Origin: Alphaproteobacteria bacterium
GTDB lineage: Bacteria; Pseudomonadota; Alphaproteobacteria; Rs-D84
DNA length: 51,756 nt
Reading direction: 5' to 3'
Assembly: GCA_017427405.1 (NCBI GenBank)
Contig: JAFRSV010000016.1
Location: 95,333 to 147,088 of the forward strand
The position numbers and the translations under genes are program-made. Below are positions 49,386 to 51,756 of the stretch, piece after piece; within the stretch, counting starts at the first letter, position 1, and every line of letters begins with the position of its first letter. The notes under the pieces are model-generated. The model ran no database searches. It was not told the DNA's origin and saw nothing but the letters and a program-made list of their open reading frames with translations.

Positions 49386-51164
49386 ATGACATCAAAATCA
49401 AATGTTTCGTTGTATGCAATTTCGCGTGTGTTGGCGGTTGTGGGCGTGCTGTCACTCGCCGCGTGTGCGCGTTCGAATGTTGGTACGGAATATAACGGGG
49501 GGTATATGGCGACACCGACCGTTGACTATGTCGAAGGGTTGGATGTTTATTCCGCGCCGCATCGGGATTCTTTTCTTAACCAATTGGCGATGAATTATCG
49601 TTCTTATGCAATTTATAATGCCAGGACCAGTGGATATCCCGATATCGGCGAATTGTTCGCACAAAAGGCGGTGGCGGCGTTTTCTGGCGAAGTGCCGTAT
49701 CCTGAATCCATTGATAATTGGCCAATCGAAGATGATAATGCCGCATATGATTTGATGATGGCATATAATGATATGGTTGAACTTTTTCAGAATGATGCAA
49801 CCGTGACACAGCCAGAATTGGCGGCAGAGTTGCAGGCAAAATATGATTGCTGGCTGTCGGCGACCGCAAGTGGCCAGGGGGCAACCGCGCGTGAATGTAA
49901 AACGCGTTTTGAAAATACACTAACCGCGTTGCGGGATTGCACGGGCGGGCGTGTTATAAACCCGGTAGTGACCGAAACCACGGTTGAAGAAATGCGTGTT
50001 GATTCTGGACGGACGGTGAATCGGGTGCGGGGTGCGCAAATTGGAACTTTCTATCCCGAAACGACAAATATGTCCGCAATGCGCGGAACGAATCGGGCGC
50101 GTGATGGGGTTATTATCGTGAACAATGTGAATGTGCCGGAAAATCTTATAAACCCGGAACCGGTGCAACCTATGGTATTTAATCAGAATATATATGGTGG
50201 TGATAAAACGTTGAATGACAACAGCACCCGCAACAGTAATAATGTTAAAAATGCCGGTAATACCAGTACGGTTGAAAAGTCTGATTGTCCGTGTGCGGGC
50301 AAAGGTGCAGGTGGGCAACAGAGTGTCCAGGATAACTATCAACCAATATCATTGACGGTGAATTCTAATCCGGTTGTTGTACCGTCCCAGGGCGGAAGCC
50401 AGGTTGATGTTAATGTCCCGGTGTCCGTTCAGGGGGGCACTTGTAACGCGGCGGCCACGGGTGGAACATGCCCACAGACCGTAGTGGCGGATTGCCCGTG
50501 TGCAAATCAGCCTGGTGAGATAGAGATAATTGCTGATGGGTTGGTTTCACGTGATGAATTCATTGAATTGATGATGATGATGCGTGGCGAATTGGCGGCG
50601 ATAAATGCGCGGCTTGATGAATTGGCGGCTAAAAAGAATGAACCGGTTGAACGCATGCGCGATGAAACGACGGTTATCAAAGTGCAACAAATTCCGGTCG
50701 AACCGAAACAACATGTTATGGAAGAAGTGTTCGAAATCCGATTCGATTTTGACAAGGCGATAGTAAAGCCGGAATATGATGACATTATTCGCCAATTGGC
50801 CCAGGTCACCCAGGCGAATCGCAATGTTAAAATTTCAGTGGTTGGGCATACCGATACTTCGGGCAGCCAGGCGTATAACTATGCGCTGGGCGGTCGTCGG
50901 GCCGAAGCGGTTCAGAAAATGTTGATTGAACGCGGTATCCCGGCAAGTCAGATTGTCGCGGTCAGTGCGGGCGAAGAAGACCTGAAGGTGCCGACACCGG
51001 ACGGCGTGCGTAATGCGGAAAACCGCCGTGTGCGCGTTGTCAAAGAGGTTACATATACGGAACCGGCGGGGGAAAAGTATGCCCCGGTTGCGGATGTAAA
51101 TGTTGAACAATTCTATACGGATTGTGCAAACGGTGAATGTGAAACAGAATATCAAAATTGGTAA
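49386..51164 (+). CDS. OmpA-family peptidoglycan-binding lipoprotein
   Basis: A 592-residue protein with a lipoprotein signal (VVGVLSLAAC). The long middle region contains Asn/Thr/Val-rich low-complexity stretches and two Cys pairs of the form DCPCA (near 299 and 368). The C-terminal OmpA domain starts IRFDFDKAIVKPEYDD and has VVGHTDTSGSQAYNYALGGRRAEAV and NRRVRVV, with the diaminopimelate-binding Asp and Arg in place. It anchors the outer membrane to the cell wall like Pal, but it is far longer than Pal. AAAGGA precedes the ATG. Confidence 0.88.
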   Translation: MTSKSNVSLYAISRVLAVVGVLSLAACARSNVGTEYNGGYMATPTVDYVEGLDVYSAPHRDSFLNQLAMNYRSYAIYNARTSGYPDIGELFAQKAVAAFSGEVPYPESIDNWPIEDDNAAYDLMMAYNDMVELFQNDATVTQPELAAELQAKYDCWLSATASGQGATARECKTRFENTLTALRDCTGGRVINPVVTETTVEEMRVDSGRTVNRVRGAQIGTFYPETTNMSAMRGTNRARDGVIIVNNVNVPENLINPEPVQPMVFNQNIYGGDKTLNDNSTRNSNNVKNAGNTSTVEKSDCPCAGKGAGGQQSVQDNYQPISLTVNSNPVVVPSQGGSQVDVNVPVSVQGGTCNAAATGGTCPQTVVADCPCANQPGEIEIIADGLVSRDEFIELMMMMRGELAAINARLDELAAKKNEPVERMRDETTVIKVQQIPVEPKQHVMEEVFEIRFDFDKAIVKPEYDDIIRQLAQVTQANRNVKISVVGHTDTSGSQAYNYALGGRRAEAVQKMLIERGIPASQIVAVSAGEEDLKVPTPDGVRNAENRRVRVVKEVTYTEPAGEKYAPVADVNVEQFYTDCANGECETEYQNW

Positions 51165-51176
51165 TCACAAAAACGC

Positions 51177-51204
51177 TTGACAAAAGTTTTGGTTGGTGTA
51201 TGAT
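51177..51204 (+). promoter_or_regulatory. Sigma-70-type promoter of the 50-codon gene
   Basis: Perfect TTGACA (51177-51182), a 16-bp spacer, TATGAT (51199-51204), 39 bp before ATG 51244. Confidence 0.7.
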
Positions 51205-51243
51205 GGTGGTTGCCAGAGAGATGCTTTGCAAGAGGTATTTAAT

Positions 51244-51396
51244 ATGGTAAGTGAAGTAAAAAAATTGATGAACGCTAGGAAAAGCATGGCTTTTCGTTCG
51301 GGAATGGAAATGGAACGTTTCGATTTGGCGGCGCAACTAACACAACGTGGTGTGCCGGTTCGGTTTCCGGGGATGGATGACCCGACCCAACGATAA
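51244..51396 (+). CDS. Small protein of unknown function, 50 residues
   Basis: A short gene with its own promoter, a GAGG ribosome site about 8 nt before ATG 51244 and a terminator shortly after, which together support it. The product has a helical front (VSEVKKLMNARKSMAF), a second helix (MERFDLAAQLTQRG) and a Pro-containing end. No signal peptide or membrane segment. Not recognised. Confidence 0.68.
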   Translation: MVSEVKKLMNARKSMAFRSGMEMERFDLAAQLTQRGVPVRFPGMDDPTQR

Positions 51397-51420
51397 AGTT
51401 TATTTTCTGTACAATTGGGT

Positions 51421-51452
51421 GTGGCGGCACATGCGTGTCGCCATGCTTTTTT
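51421..51452 (+). terminator. Intrinsic terminator after the 50-codon gene
   Basis: GGCGGCAC pairs with GTGTCGCC (one G-U) across ATGC, followed after a few bases by eight T. Confidence 0.82.
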
Positions 51453-51454
51453 TT

Positions 51455-51606
51455 ATTCCCCTTCACCGTGTGAAGGGGGGGACCGGCGAAGCCGGTGGGG
51501 TAGTTTCCTTCACCGTGTGAAGGGAGCGGGGTTGGTGCGTTGCCCCAAGAATTACCCCGTCTTGTTCGCTTTGCTCGCATCCACCCCTTCTTAAGAAGAA
51601 GGGGGA
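51455..51606. repeat. CCCCTTC palindromic repeats
   Basis: This gene-free stretch (51453-51676) holds the hairpin CCCCTTCACCGTGTGAAGGGG, then ACCGGCGAAGCCGGT and GGGGTAGT. A second shorter CCTTCACCGTGTGAAGG follows, and an inverted end with CCCCTTCTTAAGAAGAAGGGG. The same layout occurs at 21635-21757. From 51607 on there is only the leader of the next gene, with TATAAT at 51640-51645. Confidence 0.65.
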
Positions 51607-51676
51607 TAAAAAACATTTTTTAAATGGGAATTTTTGTGATATAATGTCCCAAAAGGATAGCGAGGGAGTTTTCATT

Positions 51677-51756
51677 ATGTATAAAAATCTAACGTTTATG
51701 TTAATGGCGTTGTGCTTACTGCCGGGACTGTCATTCGGTGTGACATTGAAACAGCG
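51677..51756 (+). CDS. Secreted protein, 5' end only
   Basis: The last 80 bases begin an ORF with ATG 51677 and a signal peptide (FMLMALCLLPGLSFG), preceded by GAGGGAG and a TATAAT. Only 26 codons are visible, so the protein cannot be identified. Confidence 0.6.
   Translation, partial: MYKNLTFMLMALCLLPGLSFGVTLKQ

Overview
The window looks like chromosome of a small-genome, anaerobic, envelope-rich Alphaproteobacterium. The support is the tilS-ftsH pair, an envC-like gene near ctpA, lptC/lptB, a CarD-type regulator and a single-polypeptide pyruvate:ferredoxin oxidoreductase. The oxidoreductase points to fermentative or anaerobic life. The many small secreted cysteine-rich and beta-barrel proteins suggest a gut- or host-associated lineage such as the uncultured RF32-type group. 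That placement is inference; no taxonomic search was possible.

Layout. 1-5302: the 5' end of a large secreted Cys-motif protein (minus strand), HIT hydrolase, DUF167, LOG, tilS-ftsH and an MBL-fold hydrolase. 5303-7371: an AT-rich island with REP-like palindromes and three tandem acyl-carrier-protein-like genes carrying unusual C-terminal tails, closed by a terminator. 7370-13716: prmC and an M23 endopeptidase gene firing back-to-back from a 12-bp gap, then cutA, polA, an outer-membrane protein and pth. 13711-18306: three secreted proteins on the minus strand (a Cys-rich repeat protein, a lipoprotein, and a 936-residue paralogue of the protein at the window start), followed by a tRNA-Leu with anticodon AAG. 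18566-21582: an outer-membrane series led by an omptin-like barrel. 21834-29898: pbpC and a giant alpha-2-macroglobulin. 30065-33436: rpsB-tsf with a structured leader, then tyrS. 33437-36976: an envC-like gene, a phosphotransferase-like kinase and ctpA. 37041-39139: small or membrane proteins, among them a 52-codon gene and a beta-helix-like membrane protein, then an alpha/beta-hydrolase lipoprotein. 39189-39716: a strongly folded candidate RNA directly ahead of a small lipoprotein gene. 39782-45782: groEL/groES divergent from pyruvate:ferredoxin oxidoreductase and a BamE-like lipoprotein. 45839-51756: secreted proteins, carD, lptB/lptC without lptA, an OmpA-family lipoprotein, a 50-codon gene, palindromic repeats and the start of another secreted protein.

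Recurring themes. (1) A dispersed intergenic element made of TAGTG/TAAGTG units, usually in inverted arms around a GC hairpin, occurs at four loci; at three of them it starts at or next to a stop codon. (2) Several genes without a Shine-Dalgarno have a -10 box ending about 6-10 nt before the start codon, predicting leaderless or nearly leaderless mRNAs. (3) Envelope biogenesis dominates: LPS transport, BamE, peptidoglycan hydrolases and synthase, alpha-2-macroglobulin, and many signal-peptide proteins. No CRISPR array, rRNA, transposase or integrase was recognised.
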